Shown one piece after another: positions 7,947 through 17,562 of a stretch of DNA of 64,000 nucleotides. The stretch's first letter is position 1. Every line of letters starts with the position of its first letter. The stretch is from Candidatus Zixiibacteriota bacterium (lineage in GTDB: Bacteria > Zixibacteria > MSB-5A5 > GN15 > JACZUZ01), in assembly GCA_024280775.1 (NCBI GenBank), contig JAJRPM010000014.1:1-64000 (forward strand). The letters run 5' to 3'. Below the pieces are notes generated by a model. The model searched no databases. It was given only the letters and a program-made list of their open reading frames with translations, and was not told the origin of the DNA. The translations under genes and the position numbers were made by a program.

Positions 7947-10900
7947 TTACTTCAACAATGTCATTTTTCTCGTTATTACGCCCTGTGAGGTTTTGAGGCG
8001 GTAGAAATACACACCGCTGGCAACCTGTGAGCCGTTGCTATCTTTTCCATCCCAGACAATGCGGTTGACACCCACTTCTGTTTGTCCGTCAAAGACGGTT
8101 TTGACTGCCTGGCCGAGTATGTTGAAAACCACCACTTGCGCGGTTTCCACTTTCGGAGAGGCAAATTCAATAGTTGTGCTGGGGTTGAAGGGGTTCGGGT
8201 AGTTTTGTCTCAACTCGAAAGTCTGAGGTAAAGCTGAGAATCCATCTCCGTTATCATCATCAATTCCAGTTTGAAGCAAGAATCTATTTCGGGCTTTGAT
8301 CGCATTGTCAGCCAGTTCATTGAGATCCGCTCCCACCACCAGGGCTACCGCTACTTTGACGCTGTCTAATGGCGGCAAATTGAACGGTCCGAAATTCACT
8401 TGGGCAAAATAGTCATCTGCGCCGGAATTATCCAGCGCCAGCGAATCGGTGGTCAGGAACCCATATAGTTTGGTCTTGGTGAAGCCTACTTTGCCACTTT
8501 GGTTGCGACCGGTTACTACACCTGAGGATTGGGTTAAAGCTACTACTCCGACGGCTACGCCATTTTGATATTGGTAGAGCATATTCAGACCCGGGTCATA
8601 GCCGATATTGTCTGCGGCGGAATTAGCGCCAAGGTCAAAGTCATTGAAGAAGCCAAAGCGTAATTCGGTCAAGGGTTCGAGAGTCGGGTTGGTGAGCGAG
8701 AATTCGATTATCGCGAATCCGGCGTCGGCTGTGGTGTTGTAGGTTGTTGTGTTTTGCTTAATAAAGAGAGGAATCGGAATTAGTCCGAACCGGTCTGAGT
8801 ACTCGCTCTCGCTGACTGACGCTCCAGATGAACCGAGAGAAACAGTCAACGGCTTGGAGGGCGCAAAGTCTGAGAAAAATGAAACCGCGTTTGAGTCACG
8901 CACCGACGAGGCCATTTGGATTAGATTGCGTCCCACAACTAAGCCCGATTCGTAGAGTAAATTTGCGCCACCTGCATATCTCAGTCCAACTCCTCCGGCT
9001 TGATAAGCGGAGCCACTTCCCAGCCCAAATTGGCCGAAGTCTGACACTGTTAGCTGTAGCTTGGTTGTTGAATGAGTGAAGATATCTCCAGCCGGAGCGG
9101 AGCCGATGGCGAGATCAAAAGTCACACTTCCTCCACCACCAAATGAGTTGTAATAATCGAGGGTCATCGCCTGTGTGGCGCCATGCGCCAGCGAGTCGGC
9201 AATCTGAATAACAAACGGAGTGAGAACCGCGCCGGAGCCAGTGGCTGGTGAGAAAACCAAAAGTGTTGAATCGCTGATGACAGAGACGCGACTTCCGTCC
9301 TCGGAACGCAGGCTACCGCGCAGAGTGTCATAGGCGCCAATCGGGGCCTGCAAGGACAAGGTGATACCGGTTGTCTCCCCGGGAGCGGCAACACCATCAC
9401 CATCAGGAGCCACAGAAGTAATCAAGACTTGCGGCATAGTCGGCGGCGGAATCAACGCCAGTGCGCGAACCGCATCGGGCAGACCATGTCCATAGGCGTT
9501 GTCATTACCCGCCGCGCCGAGGTCCTGTGCGCTACCGATAATCGCCTGTTTGATTTGTGTGACTGTTGCATTGGGATTGTACTGACGCAAGAGCGCTACC
9601 ATACCAGCGATGAAGGGAGCGGACATCGAGGTGCCGCTACGGAGTTTGTAGCCTCCGCCTTTATCGGCTGAATAAATCTGAATTCCCGGGGCCACTACTT
9701 CGGGTTTGATAGTTACACTATCGCAAGTTGACGGACCGCGGCTGGAGAAACTTGCTACTTGCAATGTGTTTTGATCAATAGCGCCGACTGCGAATGAATT
9801 CAAAGGTGAGGCAATTCGGTTGGCGGGTGAGCGAATTGTAAATGGATTCGGGCCTTCGTTGCCCGCCGCGAAGATTGTCACTATGCCGGCAAGTTCCACA
9901 TTGTCTATAGCCGCCCAGAAAGTATTGTCACACGGGCCCAGCAATCCTACCGGTAATCCCCAGCTATTTAGAATCACATCGGGCATATCGGATGTTGTGT
10001 TGGGGTTGCCATCGGGATCAAGCGCCCATTCGAATGCCGCGAGTATATCTGATAGAGTTCCGTTGAGTGAACTTCCCTGATCGATTACCGCGGCGTTAAT
10101 CCAATCTGCTCCGGGGGCTACTCCGAATGAATCGGTAGGAGTGTGACCTACCATGATACCCATAGTGTGGGAGCCATGACCGATATTATCGAAAGGAAAA
10201 GTTTCGGTGGAGTTTGGCGCGAAGAATGATGACTGCGCTGATGCGGTGGCGCCGTGGTAGTTGTCGGCCAGCGCCGGATGTGTTCCCTCTACTCCGGTGT
10301 CGAAACTGGCGACGATTCTGCCTTTGCCGGTTAGGCCCTGCGCCCAGAGTTGCGGAATTGATAGAGTTTGCAAGGCGGTACTGACACCGGCGCTTAGCGC
10401 AGGTAGTGACGCTGACTCTTCAACCGGAGTGACTGAGGCCAGGTGAACATTTTCTACTACACGTGAAACTCCATTGATCGCAACAATCTGTGTCAGGCTT
10501 GTTACCGGAACATTCAACAGGACGCTACGAGTTACCCAATGACGACGCACTAGCTTTACGCCCGGCAAAGATTCGATTTGATGCAGGGTTAATTCTTCGC
10601 CTGCAGAGTAGAATGAGCGCAATTTGTTGACAACTAGTTTTCTTCTGGCCGACATTTTTTGCGGCATGGAGCTGATTGTCGCCAGAGGGCCGTTGTTCAA
10701 TTCTTCTTCGAAAAACACCAGAACCTCAACTGAGGCTGTGGCTCCTGAGGCGACTTGACCTGATTCGATAGCTTCACGAACCGAAGGAGTTAGAACTGCG
10801 AGACGTTCGGGGATAACTCCGGCGAAAGAGACAGTTGCAGTGAACAGTATCGTGGTAGACAGTATCGCAATGGACATTATCAAAGATGCCAACGCCCCAA

Positions 10901-10976
10901 CCGTGAGAGGCTTGACCAAACTCTTTGTTGGTCTCAGGCATGAGGTATTGCGGCTCTGTAAGGTTCCTAGTTCCAT
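7947..10976 (-). CDS. secreted subtilisin-like (S8) serine protease with C-terminal sorting domain
   Basis: An exported subtilase. The triad is visible as DTGVEGTHPAL (Asp), GHGSHTMGIM (His) and SGTSMSAPFIAGMVAL (Ser), with the oxyanion Asn region in AAGNEGPNPF. It begins with a hydrophobic signal segment (LASLIMSIAILSTTILFTATVSFA) and an inhibitor-like propeptide region (about residues 50-190), and ends with the FlgD-like domain NYPNPFNPSTTIEF ... FNILGQAVKTVF ... ASGVYFYRLKTS ... MTLLK. I prefer the ATG at 10976, which has AAAGAG eight bases upstream (1009 aa); the frame extends to a TTG at 11051. Its sorting domain closely parallels that of the neighbouring M6 protease, so both should be exported by the same route. 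Confidence 0.93.
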   Translation of the reverse strand: MELGTLQSRNTSCLRPTKSLVKPLTVGALASLIMSIAILSTTILFTATVSFAGVIPERLAVLTPSVREAIESGQVASGATASVEVLVFFEEELNNGPLATISSMPQKMSARRKLVVNKLRSFYSAGEELTLHQIESLPGVKLVRRHWVTRSVLLNVPVTSLTQIVAINGVSRVVENVHLASVTPVEESASLPALSAGVSTALQTLSIPQLWAQGLTGKGRIVASFDTGVEGTHPALADNYHGATASAQSSFFAPNSTETFPFDNIGHGSHTMGIMVGHTPTDSFGVAPGADWINAAVIDQGSSLNGTLSDILAAFEWALDPDGNPNTTSDMPDVILNSWGLPVGLLGPCDNTFWAAIDNVELAGIVTIFAAGNEGPNPFTIRSPANRIASPLNSFAVGAIDQNTLQVASFSSRGPSTCDSVTIKPEVVAPGIQIYSADKGGGYKLRSGTSMSAPFIAGMVALLRQYNPNATVTQIKQAIIGSAQDLGAAGNDNAYGHGLPDAVRALALIPPPTMPQVLITSVAPDGDGVAAPGETTGITLSLQAPIGAYDTLRGSLRSEDGSRVSVISDSTLLVFSPATGSGAVLTPFVIQIADSLAHGATQAMTLDYYNSFGGGGSVTFDLAIGSAPAGDIFTHSTTKLQLTVSDFGQFGLGSGSAYQAGGVGLRYAGGANLLYESGLVVGRNLIQMASSVRDSNAVSFFSDFAPSKPLTVSLGSSGASVSESEYSDRFGLIPIPLFIKQNTTTYNTTADAGFAIIEFSLTNPTLEPLTELRFGFFNDFDLGANSAADNIGYDPGLNMLYQYQNGVAVGVVALTQSSGVVTGRNQSGKVGFTKTKLYGFLTTDSLALDNSGADDYFAQVNFGPFNLPPLDSVKVAVALVVGADLNELADNAIKARNRFLLQTGIDDDNGDGFSALPQTFELRQNYPNPFNPSTTIEFASPKVETAQVVVFNILGQAVKTVFDGQTEVGVNRIVWDGKDSNGSQVASGVYFYRLKTSQGVITRKMTLLK

Positions 10977-11219
10977 AGCATATACTCTTTGCGCAAGAAT
11001 CCTGCCGAGAGCCGGTTTGGGAGTGTTCTGCGGTCGATTATAGCCGCTCAAACTCTATCTGTATGACTGGCAACATCTTAACAAAGGCAAAACGATGAGA
11101 ATTGGCTCCATTCTTGACCTGCAATGTATTGCGCCTCTACGCGCTCGATTGCGAATCTGAAGACTACTCTAAGAATTGTGCAGGTTTTTGCTAGATGAAG
11201 GTTTCAAATTCGTGTGGCT

Positions 11220-11266
11220 CGTTTCAGGACACAGAAGAGGATTCTATGGCGGTTATTCCTGAAACG
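11220..11266. repeat. 10-bp inverted repeat in a divergent intergenic region
   Basis: CGTTTCAGGA (11220-11229) and TCCTGAAACG (11257-11266) are perfect inverted copies separated by 27 bases. They lie between the divergently transcribed S8 protease gene and the GT-C/TPR gene. It could be a two-half-site operator or a long-loop stem in the leader of the plus-strand gene. Confidence 0.6.
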
Positions 11267-11328
11267 AAGTATGTTGGGATTTCCGCATGCGCGGATAGTG
11301 GCTGACTTTGACAGTAACATAGACCGTA

Positions 11329-13593
11329 ATGACAACAAGCTTAGTATTCAAAACTAATGAAAAGAAGCGCCTGGGCGCGCTTTTGATATTCGCGGCGCTG
11401 ATTCGGATTCTCTACCTATATTTGTATAGTCGTCAATCCATCTGGAGTGACATTGTTGTCGATTCTTTGTATCACCTGAATTGGGCTGATTCAATTGCAT
11501 CGGGTGATATTCTCGGACAGCAAACATATTTCCGGGCGCCGCTATATATATATGTATTGGCGTTTTGCCGGGCGCTGGCTCCCGATTCACTACTACTTCC
11601 CCGAGCGCTGGGTTCGGCGCTGGGTGTAGCTTCGATTTTTGTCACCTATCTGCTGGCGCGACGTTCTGCTCCGGGAAACGTAGGGCGGAATATAGGTTTG
11701 GCCGCAGGGACTTTGCAGGCGCTATATCCAAGTGTTATCTTTTTCGAAGCCGAGCTACTGGTGGATTTTCTTTTTGCTTTCTTGTTGCAGATTACTGTCT
11801 ATCGTTTGCTGGTGGCACATGAGAAAAACTCAACGACGGGCTTTGTCATCGCTGGAATAGCGCTGGGTTTAGCTTCATTGACACGTCCGACTGCGTTGGC
11901 GCTGATTCCTCTTTTTGCGCTGTTTGTGATTTATTCCAAGCGATTCGGTGACTTGAAATCTAAGAATTATCGCGGGGCGCTGGCATTGATAGTGACAGCG
12001 TTGATTGTCATAGCGCCGGTTACGATTCGCAATTATGTTGTCGGTGGAGATTTCACGCTAATTGCCTCGTCGGGCGGAGTGAATTTCTTTATCGGCAACA
12101 ATGCCGAATCAAATCCGATTAGCGCTTCCCTGCCTGAACCGTATGGACCGAATTGGACATTGGGTGACATGACAGGATTGGCTGAGAGCTATGAAGGTCG
12201 TCGGTTGAGCCCTGCGGAAGTGTCACATAGTTGGGCAATGCGCGCGGTGGATTGGATTGCGCATAATCCGGTTCAATTCATTTCTAATTACACTAAGAAG
12301 TTGTATCTGGCGCTGGGGGCGCGAACTTATTCGAATAATCGTTCTTTGGCTACTATTTTCGATTCTAATCCTGTCTTAAAGTTCAGCCCCTTGAATTTCA
12401 GTTTACTGCTGTTTCTGGCTTTGGCAGGCGTATTCAGCCTGCGCCGTTCGAAAACTCTATCTAGCGCCGCTTGGCCTCTTTGGGCGGCGGCCACAGCCGG
12501 GGCCTATTTGCTGATTGTCTCTCTGTTTTTTATTTCCGAGCGTTTCCGACTCCCTTCACTGGTGTTGTTGTTTCCCGTCGCCGGAGTTGGCGCCGTTGCG
12601 CTTTGGGGCTACGTTTCAACTAAGCGGAGGAGAACAGCTAAGGAGACGCTTAGGCCAGTAGAGCTGATTGTTGCCGGACTGATAACTGGTTTGAGCTTGT
12701 TACCCTATGGCAGGCCAGGAGACAGTTCACTTGGACGCGCTGAGTATCTGCAAGCCAATAAGTTCTTAAGCTCAGGTCAGCTTGAGGAATCTATCAATTC
12801 CTTCGGGAAGCTGTTGCAACTCAATCCCGAATATCCCCGCGCGGCTTTGAACCTTGGAGTCAGTTACTTCTTGAAAGCTGAACCGGATTCTGCGCGTTAC
12901 TATTTTGAACGTGAACTATTGCGCTCCCCCGAGAACCCCGAGGCGCTGACTAATTTAGCGTCATTAGCTTTGACACAACAGGATTACACTGGCGCTGATT
13001 CACTCTCTGCGAAGGCTTACCAAATACGTCCCTATGATCTGGCTACTTTGCGAGTGAGAGTTCGAGCGCTTAGCGCTGTCGGTGAATACGAGAGCGCTGG
13101 ACAGCTACTTGACGAAAACGAACAGCGTTTTGCAAATGATTCCAGGTATTGGTATGAGCGTATGAGGTATTATTTATCGCTGGAGACACCCGATAAAGCC
13201 GCATCGCTTGAGGCTCTTCAGAGGGGAGCGGCTCTCGACCCGAATGACACACAGCCGGTGGAGAATTCGGATTGGGCCTTCACGAGGAATAGTAGTGAAC
13301 GTAAGCAACGACTGGAAGCTTCGGCTATGATACGCTATCAACTCGGTTACCTCGCCGGACTGGGGGGCAAATATGATAGCGCCGTGACCTATAGCTCTGA
13401 GGCGATTGCTCTTGATTCCACGCTTTCGGCGGCGTATGTGAATCTTACGCTGGGCTATTTGTCACTGGGACAGATTGATTCAGCCAGAGCAGTCTATCAG
13501 GCATCCATAAAGCAATTCTCTTCAGATGCTCCTGCAAGTCCAAACGGGCAGGACCTGCAGCGTCTTAGAGAGCTCATGAATCGTATACAATAG
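11329..13593 (+). CDS. polytopic GT-C-like (glycosyltransferase 39-type) membrane protein with TPR C-terminus
   Basis: A 754-residue protein. Residues 13 to about 445 contain many hydrophobic helices. The first extracytoplasmic loop carries an acidic/His motif (DSLYHLNWADSIASGD) and later SLTRPTALALIPLF, the layout of dolichol-phosphate-mannosyltransferase-like GT-C enzymes that transfer sugars from lipid carriers at the periplasmic face. From about residue 470 it becomes soluble, with successive TPR units (LEESINSFGKLLQLNPEYPRAALNLGVSYFLKA; DSARYYFERELLRSPENPEALTNLASL). Start is the ATG; no clear ribosome-binding site is seen. A second protein of similar architecture is at 43996-46083. Function as a sugar transferase is inferred from fold-like features, not from a diagnostic catalytic signature. 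Confidence 0.78.
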   Translation: MTTSLVFKTNEKKRLGALLIFAALIRILYLYLYSRQSIWSDIVVDSLYHLNWADSIASGDILGQQTYFRAPLYIYVLAFCRALAPDSLLLPRALGSALGVASIFVTYLLARRSAPGNVGRNIGLAAGTLQALYPSVIFFEAELLVDFLFAFLLQITVYRLLVAHEKNSTTGFVIAGIALGLASLTRPTALALIPLFALFVIYSKRFGDLKSKNYRGALALIVTALIVIAPVTIRNYVVGGDFTLIASSGGVNFFIGNNAESNPISASLPEPYGPNWTLGDMTGLAESYEGRRLSPAEVSHSWAMRAVDWIAHNPVQFISNYTKKLYLALGARTYSNNRSLATIFDSNPVLKFSPLNFSLLLFLALAGVFSLRRSKTLSSAAWPLWAAATAGAYLLIVSLFFISERFRLPSLVLLFPVAGVGAVALWGYVSTKRRRTAKETLRPVELIVAGLITGLSLLPYGRPGDSSLGRAEYLQANKFLSSGQLEESINSFGKLLQLNPEYPRAALNLGVSYFLKAEPDSARYYFERELLRSPENPEALTNLASLALTQQDYTGADSLSAKAYQIRPYDLATLRVRVRALSAVGEYESAGQLLDENEQRFANDSRYWYERMRYYLSLETPDKAASLEALQRGAALDPNDTQPVENSDWAFTRNSSERKQRLEASAMIRYQLGYLAGLGGKYDSAVTYSSEAIALDSTLSAAYVNLTLGYLSLGQIDSARAVYQASIKQFSSDAPASPNGQDLQRLRELMNRIQ

Positions 13594-13617
13594 CTTCTAT
13601 GTTTTCTCTTCCTCAGC

Positions 13618-13648
13618 AAAAAAAGGCTGAACCTTTTCAGGTTCAGCC
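13618..13648 (-). terminator. intrinsic terminator between convergent genes
   Basis: GGCTGAACC (13625-13633) / GGTTCAGCC (13640-13648), a perfect 9-bp stem with a 6-base loop. On the minus strand it is followed by seven T (13618-13624), as expected for the end of the 13723-21006 operon. It also lies 25 bases past the stop of the plus-strand gene, where the hairpin without a T run could act weakly. Confidence 0.85.
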
Positions 13649-13722
13649 CAGATGAATTCGGTAGTAATGTATAAAGGCTAGTAGACCAATGCCCCATTCG
13701 TTACTAGGTTATCACATTTTCC

Positions 13723-16347
13723 TTAGTAGCTTTGTATTTCGGCTGCGCTTTCTGCGCGCTTCATCTCATTATAACTCTTCAATTGCTCTTCATACTCGAA
13801 TTGGTTCTTAAAGAATCGTTTGCCGCCAAAAGCCTCATTCATCATTTGCTCTCTGTTTCGCTTAACCTGTTGAGAAAGCTCTATGTACAAGCTGGCATAT
13901 TTGCCTCCCGGCTCACCAATCGGTTGCGCGGCTTTACCAAAGCTCGGCCCTCCCCAAGGACGCGCAAATAGCCAATCCATCATTGAACTAAATGCAATCT
14001 GGAATGAAGCAGGCTCCATTGCTGAAGGGGTGAAAGACCAATGAGAGGTCCTAGTGAAGCCCTGATCAAGGCGTACCGCGACAACTGTTGCCTGGAAATC
14101 GCCAAACGGAAGAGGCCAGAACGGATAGACATTTTCGCCAAATCGAGACTTATACAGATACAAGGTTTCGGTGCCAGCTGAAGTGATCGGCACAATAAAG
14201 TCAACTTCCGGTAAGGCCGCCACTGAGTCCACGAAGGCATATTGAACCTTATCCTCTAAGTTACAATCCAAGCTGTCTGCCCATCGTAGATTATTTCGCA
14301 ACTCGTTAAACCCAACAGACAAGGTAGGAAATTCCGACTCGGAGACCAACTCCGAGGGAACCGCGCCAACAAAGTCCTCATTTCTGAAAACGGGTAACCG
14401 GCCCAACGGTGAAGCGGTATCAGAAATCCTTGCAACTGCCATACCATACCAGGCCTGGAAGTAACCACCACGGATACCAAACAATCGGCCGTATGTTTTC
14501 GGGACCTGAGTTGGACCCACACCGTACAATTGCGGGACAATCTTATCAAAACCATTGGGTATGAACGAAGGCCGAGCCATTGTCCAAAAATTGACACCAG
14601 TCAATGTCCCTTGCACAATCCATTGTGTAGCTACATCGCCTTCTCCCTTAACAGGGAGCGCAATTTGCATTCTATCCTTTTGATAGATAACTACCTTGTG
14701 TTTCAAGATGTCCCTTAAGGTTGGTCCAACGGTAGCGCCTGGAGCAATTCTAATGGAAGAAGACCAAGTTAGGAAGTCTGGACTGGCTCCCATGATCACT
14801 TTCCTGAACCAACTTGGCCGCAAGTCCGGTGGGAGTAGCAGACTATCAGATCCTCCAAGAGCAAAAAGAAGAGTGTCAAATCCATCATTCTTACTACTAC
14901 CAACCATTCCATTCATCCAGCCATCGATATAACGGGCGTAGGTGGCCTTTAGTGGACCAAACACTCCCTCGTCTCTAACAATCTTGTTCCTCACACAGGG
15001 CGCACTAAGGCCTTGGACATTGAAGGCCAGTCCGGAATGGTCAAAACTAATGACGAGAAGATCTCGCTCGTGCTTAGCTTCAATAACGGGAAAGAAAGCA
15101 AAGAAAGGAGTGGGATCAGCAACGAATGCATCATCACGCGCTCTAGCCCAAAAGAGGAATGAGTTTTGGCGTGTTGAGTCGTCATCAAGTAACGGCTGAA
15201 CGACCGGGTCGATTAGCGGATCATTACGGAATAAATCAAAGAACGTAGTGTCTCTGTCTGTCGTCCATGGATTTCCAGTAACTGGATCGAGAGAAGATTC
15301 AACCAACCGACTAACGAAGGGACGCTGTGTGGAATCAGCCAAAATACTATCCAAGGCAATCAACCGAGGCATATCAAGCACGCTGTCAAATACACCAAAT
15401 GATTTCAGCAACGCGCGCTGTGCCGCTGTCGTATCTACGATTATAACCGCGACACTATCAACGTGAGGTGTTAGAACATATGTGGTGTCGAAAGTATTCC
15501 CCAAGCTATCTGGACGAATCGCTACTATTACAGTGTCCGTTGTATCCGGCGGCGCGGTGAAGTCGAAAGCCGTGTCAACCAAAGTTTCGCCAATTGAGTA
15601 GGTGCGGTCAGTCGCCAAAAATAGTGGCACTACAAAACTGTCCATTACCAATGTTGATTCTGCTACAGTGTAAGGCCCAAACAGTTTCCACTCGAATTCA
15701 AGAGGAACTCCTTCTTCAAGGCCCGGAAAATCAAGCCTGTCGGACCCTGACCATTCAACAGCAATACCACCTTCACCAAACTGCTGCTTTTCAACATTAA
15801 CAAACCCGCTTACCAGCCCAATCGGTGTAGGGGGGATGACTCTTGTGTCAGGAAAATGGTTGTTTCTTCCGAAGGTGCGATATACTACGCTCGAAATAGC
15901 CCCAATGTCATCAACTGCAACCAAGAATACATATTGCTGGAGTATTACATTTACTGGATCAGCGCTATCTGCGGCCAAAGGCACCGTAGCGCGATTCGCG
16001 GGGTCGTCAAGAGTTACTTCTCTAACCTCCCAGTCGGCAAACGGAATTGTAAGCGCATATTCTTCAGGTGTCATACCTACCGGCACATCAGAAACCTTGG
16101 CAACCACAAAACGAAATTCTACGATACGTCCGTCAACGTCAGTTCCAACCCAGTTTATTATAGGGTTCCTTGAGAAAGTCGAGCTATCGGGTGGTACGTT
16201 CACGAAGCGCACACTCGGCTGTGAATTATCCGTGCTGTTTCCTGAGAATCCCTTGGAGCAACCGGTATATAGGGCTCCGCTGAGCCCCAGAGCTATGACA
16301 AGAAAGAGTAGTGGGTAGGTTCTTTTCATTTTACTTGTAGATATCAT
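13723..16347 (-). CDS. large predicted outer-membrane/surface lipoprotein of unknown function
   Basis: An 874-residue protein. The N-terminus MKRTYPLLFLVIALGLSG followed by LYTGCSKG is a signal peptide with a lipobox, so Cys is probably lipidated. Next comes an Ig/FN3-like segment (NPIINWVGTDVDGRIVEFRF; EYALTIPFADWEV) of the type found in large surface proteins of FCB lineages, then about 600 residues without a motif I recognise and a charged C-terminal tail (QQVKRNREQMMNEAFGGKRFFKNQ). Start ATG at 16347 has AAGG nine bases upstream. It is third in an apparent operon behind a TonB-dependent receptor and a PorV-like barrel (75-base gap), suggesting a surface ligand-binding or accessory partner of that receptor, as SusD-type lipoproteins are for SusC. 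No SusD similarity is visible. Confidence 0.82.
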   Translation of the reverse strand: MISTSKMKRTYPLLFLVIALGLSGALYTGCSKGFSGNSTDNSQPSVRFVNVPPDSSTFSRNPIINWVGTDVDGRIVEFRFVVAKVSDVPVGMTPEEYALTIPFADWEVREVTLDDPANRATVPLAADSADPVNVILQQYVFLVAVDDIGAISSVVYRTFGRNNHFPDTRVIPPTPIGLVSGFVNVEKQQFGEGGIAVEWSGSDRLDFPGLEEGVPLEFEWKLFGPYTVAESTLVMDSFVVPLFLATDRTYSIGETLVDTAFDFTAPPDTTDTVIVAIRPDSLGNTFDTTYVLTPHVDSVAVIIVDTTAAQRALLKSFGVFDSVLDMPRLIALDSILADSTQRPFVSRLVESSLDPVTGNPWTTDRDTTFFDLFRNDPLIDPVVQPLLDDDSTRQNSFLFWARARDDAFVADPTPFFAFFPVIEAKHERDLLVISFDHSGLAFNVQGLSAPCVRNKIVRDEGVFGPLKATYARYIDGWMNGMVGSSKNDGFDTLLFALGGSDSLLLPPDLRPSWFRKVIMGASPDFLTWSSSIRIAPGATVGPTLRDILKHKVVIYQKDRMQIALPVKGEGDVATQWIVQGTLTGVNFWTMARPSFIPNGFDKIVPQLYGVGPTQVPKTYGRLFGIRGGYFQAWYGMAVARISDTASPLGRLPVFRNEDFVGAVPSELVSESEFPTLSVGFNELRNNLRWADSLDCNLEDKVQYAFVDSVAALPEVDFIVPITSAGTETLYLYKSRFGENVYPFWPLPFGDFQATVVAVRLDQGFTRTSHWSFTPSAMEPASFQIAFSSMMDWLFARPWGGPSFGKAAQPIGEPGGKYASLYIELSQQVKRNREQMMNEAFGGKRFFKNQFEYEEQLKSYNEMKRAESAAEIQSY

Positions 16348-16422
16348 CTATAAACGCCTTCTGCGAGGTTTGTCTGCCTGATTTACCTAATTCGCTACTT
16401 AATGCTTGCTTATTCTACTGAA

Positions 16423-17424
16423 TTAAAAAACGATACTAAAAGTGAATCTGTGGACCTCTGTTAGAATTCGGTAATCCTGATAGGCGTAGTCCAAACGCAA
16501 TTCACGCTCTTCCCCGAAGGGCAAACGTAATCCGCCACCAAAGGCCAGCCCGATGCCAGAAGATCTCAACTGCGCTCCGTCCACGATTTCGAAATCTGAA
16601 TCCAAATCCTGATTCAAGCGCACTCCGGCGCGAATAGAATACTTGTCGTGATACCAGTACTCCATGCCGCCCTGATATTTTTCCAGGTTGTCTGACGGAT
16701 GTGAACCTTCCATCGAAAGAATGGCCAAATGGTCAGCCGACTCGATGAGGTTAACTGAGGCTCCGAAATGGAAGTTGATTGGAAGCGGGGCCGGATTCTC
16801 AATGAGAGTCATATCCGGTCCGAAGTTGGTGATGGACATTGCGACTTTGAAGTCTCTGAATCCAGTGTTGTAAATGGTGCCAATATCCGCTGACCATCCG
16901 TTGGCGCTAACATCGGCTAAATCGGTGCCGAGATATTTCATGGTAAATCCAACTGAGAATCTGTCTGTCAGATAACGACCATAACTGAGCGTCAGTGCGT
17001 ATTCACCCGCTGAGAATAACCTGCCAGTTCCAGTCGGACTGTTGTACGTGGTCTCCAGAATATCACCGGTGGACAAGAACGAACCGCCGATGCCCAGGAC
17101 TCCGCCGATTGATTCCATCGGAAGCCCAATCGCGAAGAAACTAAGATTCATGCTAGATGGAAGCACAACCTGAGTGAACATGGCTTCCTTGTTATATAGG
17201 TATGGCAATCCTGCGGGGTTATAGAACACAGCCGAGACATCATCAACAACCGCAGTGAATGCCCCACCCATAGCCATTGCTCTAGCAGATACATCAAGTT
17301 CAAGCGATTGCATACCTGTTGAGCCAACCTTGGCTTGCGAGTACGCATTCGTTGTAATCAACGTAGACGCGCAAGACGCCAAAGTGAGGGCCGCGAGGGC
17401 ATGTGTCAGTCTCTTATATTGCAT
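16423..17424 (-). CDS. PorV/UPF0164-type outer-membrane beta-barrel protein
   Basis: A 333-residue protein with a signal peptide (LTHALAALTLASCASTLITTNAYSQ) and the hallmark N-terminal strand-hairpin of the PorV/PorQ group (SARAMAMGGAFTAVVDDVSAVFYNPAGL). Alternating amphipathic strands follow, and the protein ends in an aromatic barrel terminus (HRFTFSIVF). ATG at 17424 is preceded by GGAGGG at a good distance. Members act as outer-membrane shuttles for sorting-domain proteins (PorV) or as fatty-acid-porin-like barrels. It is the second gene of the receptor operon and a clear paralogue of the protein at 49865-50923 (shared segments HPSDNLEKYQGGMEY versus HPNDNVQQGSVGMEY). Confidence 0.9.
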   Translation of the reverse strand: MQYKRLTHALAALTLASCASTLITTNAYSQAKVGSTGMQSLELDVSARAMAMGGAFTAVVDDVSAVFYNPAGLPYLYNKEAMFTQVVLPSSMNLSFFAIGLPMESIGGVLGIGGSFLSTGDILETTYNSPTGTGRLFSAGEYALTLSYGRYLTDRFSVGFTMKYLGTDLADVSANGWSADIGTIYNTGFRDFKVAMSITNFGPDMTLIENPAPLPINFHFGASVNLIESADHLAILSMEGSHPSDNLEKYQGGMEYWYHDKYSIRAGVRLNQDLDSDFEIVDGAQLRSSGIGLAFGGGLRLPFGEERELRLDYAYQDYRILTEVHRFTFSIVF

Positions 17425-17562
17425 ATTTTCCCTCCTACAGGACGATCTCTTATTACTTCTTCAGAATATCAGCTCTTAACGAGCGGTGAAACATTCGGGA
17501 GACACCAGTCAAAAACAATTATGCGTCCCAACTGAAAACTTTCAAATACTATTTATACACTC

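Noticed and set aside
11307-11313. TTGACA just before the GT-C/TPR gene as a -35 box
   Set aside because: It is only about 20 bases from the ATG with no room for a -10 and leader.
14256-14597. Several 60-160 codon ORFs antisense to the large lipoprotein and other big genes
   Set aside because: They have no family pattern, no ribosome-binding sites, and arise as shadows of long genes with strong codon bias.
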